In this document: piece by piece, positions 24,456-33,157 of the stretch | Numbering within the stretch: position 1 is the first letter of the stretch | How the letters are laid out: every line of letters starts with the position of its first letter | NCBI GenBank assembly: GCA_028687375.1 | Contig: JAQUAG010000004.1 | Span: forward strand, 1 to 40,885 | Direction of reading: 5' to 3' | Length of the DNA: 40,885 nt | Origin: Arcobacteraceae bacterium | Lineage (GTDB): Bacteria > Campylobacterota > Campylobacteria > Campylobacterales > Arcobacteraceae | The notes under the pieces: generated by a model | What the model was told of the DNA's origin: nothing | The model's database searches: none | What the model saw: only the letters and a program-made list of their open reading frames with translations | Translations under genes and position numbers: made by a program

Positions 24456-25697
24456 ATGTCAAAAAAAGAAGTAAAAAAAGTAGTTTTAGCTTATAGTGGT
24501 GGGCTTGATACAAGTATCATTTTAAAATGGCTTCAAGATGAATATAATGCTGAAGTTATCACTTTCACTGCAGACCTTGGACAAGGTGAAGAGGTTGAAC
24601 CAGCTCGTATTAAAGCACTTTCATGTGGAATTAAACCTGAAAATATTTTTATCCTTGATATTAAAGAGGAGTTTGTAAAAGATTATGTTTTCCCAATGTT
24701 TAGAGCAAATGCTATTTATGAGGGTGAATATTTACTTGGAACTTCGATAGCACGACCACTTATCGCAAAAAAACAAATCGAAATCGCAAATAAAATGGGA
24801 GCAGATGCAGTATCTCATGGAGCAACTGGAAAAGGAAATGACCAGGTGCGATTTGAGCTTGGATATTTAGGTTTAAGACCTGATATCACTGTTATTGCAC
24901 CTTGGAGAGAGTGGGATTTAAACAGTAGAGAAAGTTTACTTAACTATGCAAAAACTCATGGTATCGAAATAGCTCAAAAACACCTTGATGCTGATGGAAA
25001 TCCTGCAATTAGCCCATACTCAATGGATGCAAATCTTTTACATATCTCTTATGAGGGATTACACCTTGAAAATCCAAACAATGAACCAGAAGAATCTATG
25101 TGGTTGTGGACAACATCTCCAGAAAATGCTCCAGATGAGGCTGAATATCTTACAATCTCTTACAAAAATGGTGACCCAATCGCTATCAATGGTGAAGAAC
25201 TAAGCCCAGCAACACTTCTTAAAAAATTAAATGATTATGGAAATAAACATGGTATTGGAAGACTTGACATAGTTGAAAATAGATATGTTGGGATGAAAGC
25301 AAGAGGATGTTATGAAACTCCAGGTGGAACGATTATGTTAAAAGCACATAGAGCAATCGAATCAATCACACTTGATAGAGAAGCTTCACATTTAAAAGAT
25401 GAGTTGATGCCAAGATATGCTAAGTTAATCTACCAAGGATACTGGTTCTCACCTGAAAGAGAGATGCTTCAAGCTGCTATTGATAAAACGCAAGTAAATG
25501 TTGAAGGAACTGTAAAAATCAAACTTTACAAAGGAAATGTTATGGTAGTTGGAAGAGAATCTTCAAAATCACTCTACTCAGAAGCACACTCAACATTTGA
25601 AAAAGATGAAGTGTATAACCAAAAAGATGCAGCTGGATTTATTAGACTGAATGCTTTAAGATTTATTATTGCTGGTCAAGTTAGAGATAGAAAATAA
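24456..25697 (+). CDS. argG: Argininosuccinate synthase
   Basis: The 413-residue protein has the ATP pyrophosphatase loop AYSGGLDTS (residues 12-20), then [33 protein letters not shown] and [12 protein letters not shown], all conserved in ArgG. It joins citrulline and aspartate in arginine synthesis. The ATG has GGAG 6 bases upstream. Its start differs in character from the flanking signalling genes: codon use is more regular and the protein is highly conserved. The gene appears to be transcribed alone or with its own promoter in the 75-base gap. Confidence 0.97.
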   Translation: MSKKEVKKVVLAYSGGLDTSIILKWLQDEYNAEVITFTADLGQGEEVEPARIKALSCGIKPENIFILDIKEEFVKDYVFPMFRANAIYEGEYLLGTSIARPLIAKKQIEIANKMGADAVSHGATGKGNDQVRFELGYLGLRPDITVIAPWREWDLNSRESLLNYAKTHGIEIAQKHLDADGNPAISPYSMDANLLHISYEGLHLENPNNEPEESMWLWTTSPENAPDEAEYLTISYKNGDPIAINGEELSPATLLKKLNDYGNKHGIGRLDIVENRYVGMKARGCYETPGGTIMLKAHRAIESITLDREASHLKDELMPRYAKLIYQGYWFSPEREMLQAAIDKTQVNVEGTVKIKLYKGNVMVVGRESSKSLYSEAHSTFEKDEVYNQKDAAGFIRLNALRFIIAGQVRDRK

Positions 25698-25763
25698 ATA
25701 ATTATGAAATGTACATTATAAGATGTCCATTTTATTCTAAATAACAATTGGAGTATTAGAAAA

Positions 25764-27296
25764 ATGGCTCTTATGAAATTTGCGAAAAAAGAGAAAAATG
25801 ACATAACTCTTTTTGATGAAAAATGGAAAATTTTAATTGTTGATGATGAGATTGAAGTTCATAATATCACTAAAAGTGTGTTAAAAGATTTTGTCTTTGA
25901 AAATAAACAATTAGAATTTTTTAGTGCCTATAGTGGAAAAGAAGCAATTGAACTTGTAAAAAACACTCCTGATATTGCACTTATTTTACTTGATGTTGTT
26001 ATGGAAACCGATGATGCAGGTCTTAGAGTTGTTGAAACAGTAAGAAATGAACTTTATAATCAAAAAGTAAGAATTATTTTACGAACTGGTCAACCAGGAC
26101 TAGCTCCTCAAAGAGATATTATTTTAAATTATGACATCAATGACTACAAAGAGAAAACTGAGCTATCTTCTATGCAACTTTTTACAACCGTTGTTGCTTC
26201 ACTTCGCTCTTATAGGGACTTAAGTATCATTGAACAAAATAAAGTTGGTTTACAAAAAATAATCACAGCATCAAAATCAATTTTTAAAATCAATTCACTC
26301 AAACTTTTTGTAGAGGGTGTATTAACCCAGTTGGTAAGTATTTTAAATCTCAGTCATGACACAAATCACATCAAAGCAAGTGATGCTTTTTTTGCTATTT
26401 TAAAAGAGGATGAAGATAGGAATAAGTTTGAAATTTTAGCAACTATTGGTAAATTTAAAGATAGTGATAACTTTAATATAATGACACCAAAAGCACTAGA
26501 TTTATTGGATAAAGCTTTTGTCGAAAAAAATAGTTTTTTTGAAAATGATTCTTATGTTGGAATTTTTAGTTCAAGTAGTAATAATCATATTTTTCTATAT
26601 CTTGAAGGATGTTCAAATCTCAATGAAAATGACAGAGATTTTATTAAACTTTTCTCAAGTAACATCTCAATTGCATATGAAAATATCAATCTTCATAATG
26701 AAATCATTGATACTCAAAAAGAGATTATTACACGATTTAGTTCTGTTGTTGAAAATCGTTCTAAAGAGGTAGCTGACCATGTTAATAGAGTTGCAAAAAT
26801 ATCTTATATTTTAGCAATTGCTTATGGGTTAGATGAAGATACTGCAAATCTTATAGAGATGGCAAGTCCAATGCATGATATTGGAAAAGTTGCTATTTCA
26901 GATACGATTTTATTAAAACCAGGGGAACTTACACATGAGGAATTTGAAATCATTAAAGAGCATTCAAGTATTGGGTATCATATCCTTTCATGTGGACAAA
27001 GAGAGATACTTCAAGCTGCTTCAATTATAGCGTATGAACATCATGAAAAATGGAATGGCACAGGTTATCCTAGAAATTTAAAAGAGGAAGAGATTCATAT
27101 ATATGGACGAATAACCGCTATTGCTGATGTTTATGATGCCTTAACTTACAGAAGAGTTTATAAAGATGCTTGGCCACAAAGTGAAGTTTTAGATTATATT
27201 AAAGCTGAAAAAGGAAAATCTTTTGAACCTAAACTTGTAGATATTTTTTTTGAGAATTTAGACCAAATACAACAAACTCATACACATGCAAATTAA
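25764..27296 (+). CDS. Response regulator with DUF3369 and HD-GYP output
   Basis: The 510-residue protein has a receiver domain (residues 24-150) with acidic pocket D33-D34-E35 and phospho-acceptor D77 in LLDVVMETDDAG. A DUF3369-like GAF-type region follows to about 310 (FKINSLKLFVEGVLTQLVSIL). A complete HD-GYP domain carries H371-D372 in SPMHDIGKVAISD, EHHEKWNGTG and G434-Y-P. It should degrade c-di-GMP when phosphorylated or dephosphorylated. The gene overlaps the histidine kinase start by 11 bases, and a solute-binding protein gene follows, so this is a self-contained sensing unit. The ATG at 25764 has GGAG 10 bases upstream; a second ATG at residue 4 is possible. Confidence 0.92.
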   Translation: MALMKFAKKEKNDITLFDEKWKILIVDDEIEVHNITKSVLKDFVFENKQLEFFSAYSGKEAIELVKNTPDIALILLDVVMETDDAGLRVVETVRNELYNQKVRIILRTGQPGLAPQRDIILNYDINDYKEKTELSSMQLFTTVVASLRSYRDLSIIEQNKVGLQKIITASKSIFKINSLKLFVEGVLTQLVSILNLSHDTNHIKASDAFFAILKEDEDRNKFEILATIGKFKDSDNFNIMTPKALDLLDKAFVEKNSFFENDSYVGIFSSSSNNHIFLYLEGCSNLNENDRDFIKLFSSNISIAYENINLHNEIIDTQKEIITRFSSVVENRSKEVADHVNRVAKISYILAIAYGLDEDTANLIEMASPMHDIGKVAISDTILLKPGELTHEEFEIIKEHSSIGYHILSCGQREILQAASIIAYEHHEKWNGTGYPRNLKEEEIHIYGRITAIADVYDALTYRRVYKDAWPQSEVLDYIKAEKGKSFEPKLVDIFFENLDQIQQTHTHAN

Positions 27297-28758
27297 AAAT
27301 ATCAAGCTTCATTCTGTTTCAAAACAGCTTTTAAAAGTTGTTTTTGCTTTTTATTTTTCTATCACTATTATCATAACCCTTATCCATTTTACTATTGAAT
27401 ATTATCATACAAAAGAGAATATCAATAATGAACTTAAAATGGTTTCTCAAACATTTATGCAATCTATACAAGGGGCTTTATGGAATTTTGATATGATACA
27501 AGTTAAATCAATTACTTCTGGAGCATTACAATTACCCTCTGTTTTAAGTATTAAAATTTTTGATAAAAATACAAACCAAACCATATACAATATTCAAAAA
27601 CCCAATTTTGATTTGTCAAGTCAAGGTGTTTTTTCATATAGTCAAGAGTTGTACCATACAACATTAAAAAATGAAACAGTGTATGTAGGAACTATTCAGT
27701 ATTTTAGTAATCACAATATCGTCATAGAAAGGGTAAAACTTAGTTTTTTTATCATCCTTTTTAACTCTATATTAAAAAGTTTAATTTTGACAATATTATT
27801 TATTTGGGCTTTTAATAAATATCTTACTAAACCCCTAGAAAAAATTACAAATGATATAAAAAATATCGATTTGCATCATTTAAAAAATCATAAAACTATA
27901 AGTGTTGATACTACAAAGAAAGATGAATTAACTTTTTTAAGTATTGCTTTTAATGATATGCTTAAAAACTTTGATGAAAAATTAAATATTATTCAAGAAA
28001 CAAATAAACATTTAATAGAATCTGAAAAAATGGCTGCATTAGGTGGAATGGTTGCTGGAATTTCTCATGAGATAAATACACCTGTTGGGATTGCACTCAC
28101 AGGGATCACTTATTTACAAGAACAAACAATAAATATCAAAAAACTTTATGAAGAGGAAAATATGAGTGAGGAAGATTTTTTACATTATCTCGATGATGCA
28201 AACACTTTAAATAACTCTATTCAGATTAATCTTCAAAAAGCAGCTTCTTTGATAAATAGTTTTAAAAAAGTAGCCGTTGACCAAAGCAGTAATGAAGAGA
28301 GAAAAATAAATTTAAAAGAATATATTGAAGAGATTATTTTAAGTTTACATAGCAAAATCAAAAAAACCAATATTAGTATAGTGATTGATATAGAAGATAA
28401 TATACTCTTGACAACAAAACCAGGAGCTATCTCACAGATTATTACAAATCTAATTGCAAACTCACTAACCCATGGTTTTGAAAACCAACAAAGTGGTGAA
28501 ATCAAAATCACTGCTAAACTAGAAGAAAATAACTTACATCTTCGATATCAAGATGATGGCAAAGGTATCTCAAAAGATGTAGAACATAAAATATTTAATC
28601 CATTTTTCACAACCAATAGAGCAAATGGTGGAAGTGGTTTGGGGATGAGTATAGTGTTTAATTTAGTAACTACTGTATTATCTGGTGAAATTGATTTACA
28701 AAGTGAACTACATAAAGGGATAATATTTGATATTATTATTCCAATACAAAAAGGTTAA
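27286..28758 (+). CDS. Membrane sensor histidine kinase
   Basis: The 490-residue protein has membrane helices at about residues 18-38 and 150-172, with a periplasmic sensor domain of about 110 residues between them. A HAMP-like linker (TKPLEKITNDIKNIDL) follows. The phospho-acceptor is H261 in GISHEINTPVGIALTG. The ATPase domain shows N box NLIANSLTHGF, G1 DDGKGIS, F box FNPFFTTNR and G2 GGSGLGMSI. It overlaps the response regulator/HD-GYP gene and is followed 3 bases later by a solute-binding protein, the likely partner for ligand detection in the periplasm. No good ribosome site precedes its start, which fits translational coupling. Confidence 0.92.
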   Translation: MQIKNIKLHSVSKQLLKVVFAFYFSITIIITLIHFTIEYYHTKENINNELKMVSQTFMQSIQGALWNFDMIQVKSITSGALQLPSVLSIKIFDKNTNQTIYNIQKPNFDLSSQGVFSYSQELYHTTLKNETVYVGTIQYFSNHNIVIERVKLSFFIILFNSILKSLILTILFIWAFNKYLTKPLEKITNDIKNIDLHHLKNHKTISVDTTKKDELTFLSIAFNDMLKNFDEKLNIIQETNKHLIESEKMAALGGMVAGISHEINTPVGIALTGITYLQEQTINIKKLYEEENMSEEDFLHYLDDANTLNNSIQINLQKAASLINSFKKVAVDQSSNEERKINLKEYIEEIILSLHSKIKKTNISIVIDIEDNILLTTKPGAISQIITNLIANSLTHGFENQQSGEIKITAKLEENNLHLRYQDDGKGISKDVEHKIFNPFFTTNRANGGSGLGMSIVFNLVTTVLSGEIDLQSELHKGIIFDIIIPIQKG

Positions 28759-28761
28759 TAG

Positions 28762-29481
28762 ATGAATATTTTTAAATTATTATTACTTTCTTTATTATTT
28801 ATGAATATCTCTTATGGATTAGAGTTAATGTCAGAAGATTATCCGCCATATAACTATCCAAATAAAGATGGAAATCCAGAGGGAATCTCTATTGATATCG
28901 TAAGAGAAATTATCAAAAAAACAGGTGATAAAGATAATATTACTATCTTACCTTGGTCTAGGTCTTACAAATACATTCAAGAAAAAAAAGGACAAGTTTT
29001 ATTTGTAATGACAAAAACAAAAGAGAGAGAAAACCTTTTTAAATGGGTTGGTCCTATTGCTTCAAATAATTGGGTTTTATTTGCAAAAAAAAACTCTAAG
29101 ATAAAAATAAATTCCCTAGAAGAATTAAAAAAATCAAACTATATAATAGGAACATACAATGATGACGCATGTGAACTATTTTTAAAAAAGAATCATTTCG
29201 TAAATATTGCTTCAGTTGCAGATGATACTTTAAATGTAAAAAAACTTTTTAATAATAGAATCGATTTTTGGATAGTTGGTGAATATCAAGGTATTTTAAA
29301 AGCTAAAAGACTAAATCTCCATAAAGAGATTAAAAAAGTTTTTGATGTTAAACAAACTGAACTTTATATCGCTTTTTCAAAAGATGTTTCAGATAAAATA
29401 ATATCAAAATGGCAACGTGAATTAGACATATTAAAAGAAAATGAAAAATATCAAGCGATACTTGATAAATATCTAAAATAA
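28762..29481 (+). CDS. Periplasmic solute-binding protein, family 3 (sensor-linked)
   Basis: The 239-residue protein has a signal peptide (MNIFKLLLLSLLFMNISYGLE) and the extracellular solute-binding family 3 layout. EDYPPYNYPNKDGNPEGISI at the mature N-terminus and a central KVKKLFNNRIDFWIVGE-type hinge region are recognisable. Such proteins bind amino acids or similar small solutes. No ABC permease or ATPase is encoded nearby. It sits directly behind a histidine kinase and HD-GYP response regulator, so a sensory role is more likely than transport. The ligand is unknown. Confidence 0.85.
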   Translation: MNIFKLLLLSLLFMNISYGLELMSEDYPPYNYPNKDGNPEGISIDIVREIIKKTGDKDNITILPWSRSYKYIQEKKGQVLFVMTKTKERENLFKWVGPIASNNWVLFAKKNSKIKINSLEELKKSNYIIGTYNDDACELFLKKNHFVNIASVADDTLNVKKLFNNRIDFWIVGEYQGILKAKRLNLHKEIKKVFDVKQTELYIAFSKDVSDKIISKWQRELDILKENEKYQAILDKYLK

Positions 29482-29490
29482 GGGGTAAAA

Positions 29491-30030
29491 ATGATTTTAA
29501 AATTTAAAAAATGGTTTCCAAAGATTAGTAAAAAAGCTTGGGTTGCTCCAAGTGCTGATGTGATTGGGAATGTAAAAATAGGAAAAGATAGCTCTGTTTG
29601 GTTTGGAGTAGTTATAAGAGGCGATGTTCATAAGATAAGAATAGGAAAACGAACATCTATCCAAGACCTCTCTATGATTCATGTCACTCACTACAAAAAC
29701 GAAGATATGAGTGATGGAAATCCAACTATTATAGGGGATGATGTAACTGTTGGGCATAAAGTTATGCTTCATGGATGTACAATCGAAAATGGTTGTTTGA
29801 TTGGTATGAGTGCTACTATTTTAGATGGTGCAGTGATTGGGGAAGGGAGTATCGTTGGAGCTCATTCATTAGTCACTTCAAATAAAGTTTTTCCACCACA
29901 TAGTTTGATTATGGGAAGCCCAGCTAAGGTTGTTAAAACTTTAAGTGAAGAGGAAGTTGCAAACTTAATAGCACACGCTGGACGATATGTGAAATTTAAA
30001 GAGGAATATCACACAAGTTCACAGGCTTAA
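29491..30030 (+). CDS. Gamma-class carbonic anhydrase family protein
   Basis: The 179-residue protein is a left-handed beta-helix built of hexapeptide repeats (VGNVKIGKDSSVWFGVVIRG-like pattern) followed by a short C-terminal helix. Candidate zinc ligands are H64 or H67 in MIHVTHYK together with H89 and H94 in VGHKVMLHGC, arranged as in gamma carbonic anhydrases. Many family members (YrdA, PaaY) have weak or no anhydrase activity, so activity is not certain. The ATG has GGGG 7 bases upstream and lies 9 bases after the solute-binding gene, though the functional link to that operon is unclear. Confidence 0.88.
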   Translation: MILKFKKWFPKISKKAWVAPSADVIGNVKIGKDSSVWFGVVIRGDVHKIRIGKRTSIQDLSMIHVTHYKNEDMSDGNPTIIGDDVTVGHKVMLHGCTIENGCLIGMSATILDGAVIGEGSIVGAHSLVTSNKVFPPHSLIMGSPAKVVKTLSEEEVANLIAHAGRYVKFKEEYHTSSQA

Positions 30031-30040
30031 CTTTTTTTGA

Positions 30041-30065
30041 GAAACTGATTTTATTTTTCAGTTTC
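30041..30065. other. Hairpin between carbonic anhydrase and ycaO genes
   Basis: A perfect 8-base inverted repeat (GAAACTGA, 9-base loop TTTTATTTT, TCAGTTTC) lies 11 bases after the carbonic anhydrase stop. There is no T-run after the stem on either strand, so it is not a textbook rho-independent terminator. It could be a weak terminator, an RNA-stabilising 3' end, or chance. Confidence 0.45.
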
Positions 30066-30101
30066 ATCTTCCAAAAATCTAACACGAAAGAAAAATACAC
30101 T

Positions 30102-31721
30102 ATGCAACTCTTAGGAAAAAATGCCCCACTTGAAACTTCACTTGCCAATATGTCAAATGTCCTTACAAAACTTGACATTCAAACAACTTTATCGACTGAA
30201 CTACATCCTTTAAAAAACTGTTTTTCTGTAAATCTATCATTTGATGGGGCTAAAAACTACATCTACTCAAATGGAAAAGGGATAAACCACGAAGCAAGTC
30301 TTGCTAGTGCTTATGGGGAATTTATCGAAAGATTACAAACAAACAATTTTTTTAGTGATTTTTATCTTCCAAATCGCTCCCATTTTCCTGATGAGATTTT
30401 GTTTGAAGTGGATGATTTTTTAGATACAGCATTTGATAAAAAATTGGCAAAATTTTACAATCCAAATGGGGAGCTAAGTGGTGAAGATTTAATCGATTTT
30501 AATAGTGAGCATGAAGATAAAATAGTCACTTTACCATTTTTAAATCTTACGACAAATAAAAAAGTAAATATCCCACAAAACCTTATAAGTAATCTGTATG
30601 TAAGTAACGGACTAGCGAGTGGAAACACACCAAATGAAGCAAAAGTACAAGCAATGAGCGAAATTATTGAACGATTTGTAAAAATAAAAGTTATCAAAGA
30701 GGGACTCAGTTTACCCAAATTTGATGATGCAATAATTCAAAAGTTTGAAAAGTTAAACGATGATATAAAAACTTTAAGAGAATTTGGCTATAAAATTGAA
30801 GTACTTGATGCAACTCTTGGTGGAGTTTATCCAGTTGTTGCAATATCACTTATCAATCCAAAAAACTCTACCCTTTTTGTCTCTTTTGGTGCTCACCCTA
30901 TTTTGGAAGTGGCACTTGAAAGGACTATGACAGAACTTATGCAAGGGAGAGGTTTAGATAAACTTGATAGTTTTGAAACTCCAACTTTTGATATAACTAT
31001 CGTAGATGATAGCTCAAATATCGAATCACACTTTATAGACTCAAACGGAAAGATTTGCTTTGGATTTTTAAGTGCTAAAAAAAGTTTTGATACAGTTCCT
31101 TGGAGATATGATGGGGTTAATAGCGATGATGAATATAAATTTTTAGTAGATATTTTACATAGTGAAAAAAGAGAGATACATTTGCGAGAATATGATTATT
31201 TAGGTTTTTATAGTTGCCAAATTATTGTCCCAAATTTTAGTGAAGTGTATCCGATAGATGATTTGATTTACAACAATAAAAATCAAGCGAAAATGATAAG
31301 AGATATGGTTTTAAATTTTCAAGAGTTTGACAGTGAAGATATTTTAAATGCAATTTTACCACTTGATAATTCGATTGATGTTGGAAAATATATCGGTGTA
31401 ATTTTTGAAAGTCCATTTACTATGCTTGAGTTCAAAGCTCAAATTCATATCTTACTTGATGAATTAGATGAAGCGAAAGAACTCTTATCTTATAGTGACC
31501 AAAAACTCTCAAAAGTGGTAAGTGAGATTATTATTATGGAGGGTGAAAACCTTGATTTTGATAATTTTAAAGAGGGGCTATTTGCTATATTTGGGGAAGA
31601 GATAGTTCAAAAAGCGATTCAAATAATTGCAGCAGAAGAGTATTTAATAGATACAACTTTGAAAGCAGAATATCTCTCTATTTTAGCTCTTTATGATGAA
31701 CTTTCAAAATATAAAAAATAA
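30102..31721 (+). CDS. ycaO: YcaO-domain protein (stand-alone, E. coli YcaO type)
   Basis: The 539-residue protein opens with GKNAPLETSLANM and ELHPLKNCFSVNLSFDGA and has the ATP-binding glutamate motifs of YcaO proteins (AYGEFIERLQT; EAKVQAMSEIIERFVK; ALERTMTELMQGRG). The C-terminal extension of about 150 helical residues matches the stand-alone E. coli YcaO group rather than azoline-peptide cyclodehydratases. In E. coli it is linked to beta-methylthiolation of ribosomal protein S12, although that link is indirect. No precursor peptide or partner protein gene is near. The stop codon lies inside the left arm of the terminator at 31717-31743. Confidence 0.88.
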   Translation: MQLLGKNAPLETSLANMSNVLTKLDIQTTLSTELHPLKNCFSVNLSFDGAKNYIYSNGKGINHEASLASAYGEFIERLQTNNFFSDFYLPNRSHFPDEILFEVDDFLDTAFDKKLAKFYNPNGELSGEDLIDFNSEHEDKIVTLPFLNLTTNKKVNIPQNLISNLYVSNGLASGNTPNEAKVQAMSEIIERFVKIKVIKEGLSLPKFDDAIIQKFEKLNDDIKTLREFGYKIEVLDATLGGVYPVVAISLINPKNSTLFVSFGAHPILEVALERTMTELMQGRGLDKLDSFETPTFDITIVDDSSNIESHFIDSNGKICFGFLSAKKSFDTVPWRYDGVNSDDEYKFLVDILHSEKREIHLREYDYLGFYSCQIIVPNFSEVYPIDDLIYNNKNQAKMIRDMVLNFQEFDSEDILNAILPLDNSIDVGKYIGVIFESPFTMLEFKAQIHILLDELDEAKELLSYSDQKLSKVVSEIIIMEGENLDFDNFKEGLFAIFGEEIVQKAIQIIAAEEYLIDTTLKAEYLSILALYDELSKYKK

Positions 31722-31743
31722 GCTAGAGAATCTCTAGCTTATT
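31717..31743. terminator. Bidirectional hairpin terminator
   Basis: A perfect 12-base inverted repeat with a 3-base loop (AATAAGCTAGAG, AAT, CTCTAGCTTATT) separates convergent ycaO and the cytochrome remnant. The minus-strand transcript continues into TTATTTTTTAT, a good U-tract. On the plus strand it is followed by TTATTCT only. The ycaO stop TAA (31719-31721) is part of the left arm, and the cytochrome stop lies directly beside the right arm. Confidence 0.85.
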
Positions 31744-32052
31744 CTAATCACCATCTGGTCCATTATGACAATCATAACATGAAACATTATGTCCTGCACT
31801 CAAAGTTTTAGTTCTATGTTCTACAGTAAGCGTTCTAGTGGCTGTTGTTTTTGATAAAAAAGTTCCTCTATAATCGCTTCCATGACATACAGCACAACTT
31901 GCAAGATTATTTTCTGCCATCCTTTTATGTGAACTTACAACACTTTGCCCTGTAGGATGCATCCCATGAGGACCACCTGTAAAGTTTGTAGGTGTAGTTG
32001 TATGACAAGTTGAACATTCTGATTTAATGAAAATAAAGAGGGAAAATAATTT
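31744..32052 (-). pseudogene. C-terminal remnant of a multiheme cytochrome c
   Basis: The open frame contains three CxxCH heme motifs: CSTCH (about 32002-32016), CAVCH and CYDCH near the end (SCYDCHNGPDGD). It also shows GGPHGMHPTGQ and ENNLASCAVCHGSDYRG, typical of the C-terminal end of large multiheme cytochromes. The frame extends upstream of the first motif without any ATG, GTG or TTG start and without a signal peptide, and ends at a stop near 32053. The only ATG (31962) lies after the first heme site and would give a 72-residue cytoplasmic product that could not receive heme. I therefore read it as a 5'-truncated gene. Confidence 0.72.
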
Positions 32053-32114
32053 TCAAAAAAATATCATAAATTAAATAACAAGTGATAGTTTTTATTTTGT
32101 ATTGTTGTGCTAGC

Positions 32115-32127
32115 TTACCTTAGGTAA
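32115..32127. other. 13-base palindrome in the cytochrome/GGDEF gap
   Basis: TTACCT-T-AGGTAA is a perfect 6+6 inverted repeat around a central T, in the gap between the truncated cytochrome and the GGDEF gene. It resembles a small operator or the end of a deleted element. It lies upstream of the cytochrome remnant, so it may be a leftover regulatory site. No function can be assigned. Confidence 0.3.
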
Positions 32128-32170
32128 AGAGATCACAATAAGTGAAAAGAGAAAACTGTAGTGATAGATT

Positions 32171-33130
32171 TTAAAACAGATCTATCTCTCCATTATCAGG
32201 TTCAATAAATCTTACAATATTATTTCTCCCTTTATCTCTAGCATCAACCAATGCCATTTCAGCTTTCTTAATCACTTCATTAATATCTGAACTATCCTGC
32301 GGGAACATTGAGACACCAATACACACTGTTTTTTTAAAGTGATCATTGTTTGAAGTAATTAAATATGTTTCAGTTAATCTTTCTTTAATTTTCTGTGCAA
32401 TTTCTAAAGCCTTATCTTCATCTAAAACATTTACTAAAACTACTAAAAATTCACCTCCACCAAATCGTACGGCAATATCTGAACTTCTAATAACCTCTTT
32501 GATAACAGAAGCATATAATCTTAAAAAATCATCCCCAAATTTTGTCCCGTGTTCATCATTAACAGCTCTAAATCTATCAATATTTACAATCAATACCCCT
32601 AAATGCATCTTTTCTCTAAGGGCTAAAGGGATGAAACCTTTCATATCCTCATCAAAAGATTGTCTATTTTTTAGTTTTGTCAGATGATCTACATAAATTG
32701 AATTTTGCAATTCACTTAAGACATATTTCATATATAAAACACTTGTAATTTCATCTAAAAAAGTGTTCAAATACACTTTATCAAAACTCTCTAAATGGTC
32801 ATTATCTAAAAAAAACTCAATATGCCCTATCTCATTTATAGAGTGAGCAAAGGTATAAGTATATTTTTCTTTATTTCCACTTTGAAACTTTATCTCCTCA
32901 ATATTATGAATATTTTGCACCACTTTATAATTAAATATACGAAAATTTGTACTTAAAAAAATTGTTATCTTTTTATAAACAGTATCAATATCTAAAGTAT
33001 GGAGAAGTTCCCCTTTAAAATCATTTATCCTTGTCAAATCTTCAATAACTTTTTTTACTTGATTAATATGTTTTTTATCAACTATATCATCTAGTTCATT
33101 AATCAGTGTTTTATATTGTTTTTCAATCAT
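32171..33130 (-). CDS. GGDEF-domain protein with degenerate GGGEF site
   Basis: The 319-residue cytoplasmic protein has an N-terminal helical or GAF-like region (1-140) and a C-terminal GGDEF domain (from D148 in DHLTKLKNR). The metal-binding D185 is present in IVNIDRFRAVNDEHG. The active-site loop reads G224-G-G-E-F228 instead of GGD/EEF, so the third position, which in PleD-type enzymes is the metal-coordinating acidic residue, is glycine. The codons (GGT GGA GGT GAA TTT) leave no doubt about the reading. An intact RxxD inhibitory site (R215-SS-D218) precedes it by the normal five residues. It may be a c-di-GMP-binding effector rather than a cyclase. It follows mtaB after 27 bases. Confidence 0.88.
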   Translation of the reverse strand: MIEKQYKTLINELDDIVDKKHINQVKKVIEDLTRINDFKGELLHTLDIDTVYKKITIFLSTNFRIFNYKVVQNIHNIEEIKFQSGNKEKYTYTFAHSINEIGHIEFFLDNDHLESFDKVYLNTFLDEITSVLYMKYVLSELQNSIYVDHLTKLKNRQSFDEDMKGFIPLALREKMHLGVLIVNIDRFRAVNDEHGTKFGDDFLRLYASVIKEVIRSSDIAVRFGGGEFLVVLVNVLDEDKALEIAQKIKERLTETYLITSNNDHFKKTVCIGVSMFPQDSSDINEVIKKAEMALVDARDKGRNNIVRFIEPDNGEIDLF

Positions 33131-33157
33131 ATGCTCTTCTTTTTCCCTAAATTATTC

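Noticed and set aside
31744-31962. 72-codon frame read as an intact small diheme cytochrome
   Set aside because: It lacks a signal peptide, so heme could not be attached. The same frame continues upstream through another CxxCH motif, which shows a truncated larger gene.
32346-32687. Plus-strand open frame of 113 codons
   Set aside because: It lies entirely antisense to the GGDEF gene, with no ribosome site and no recognisable domain.
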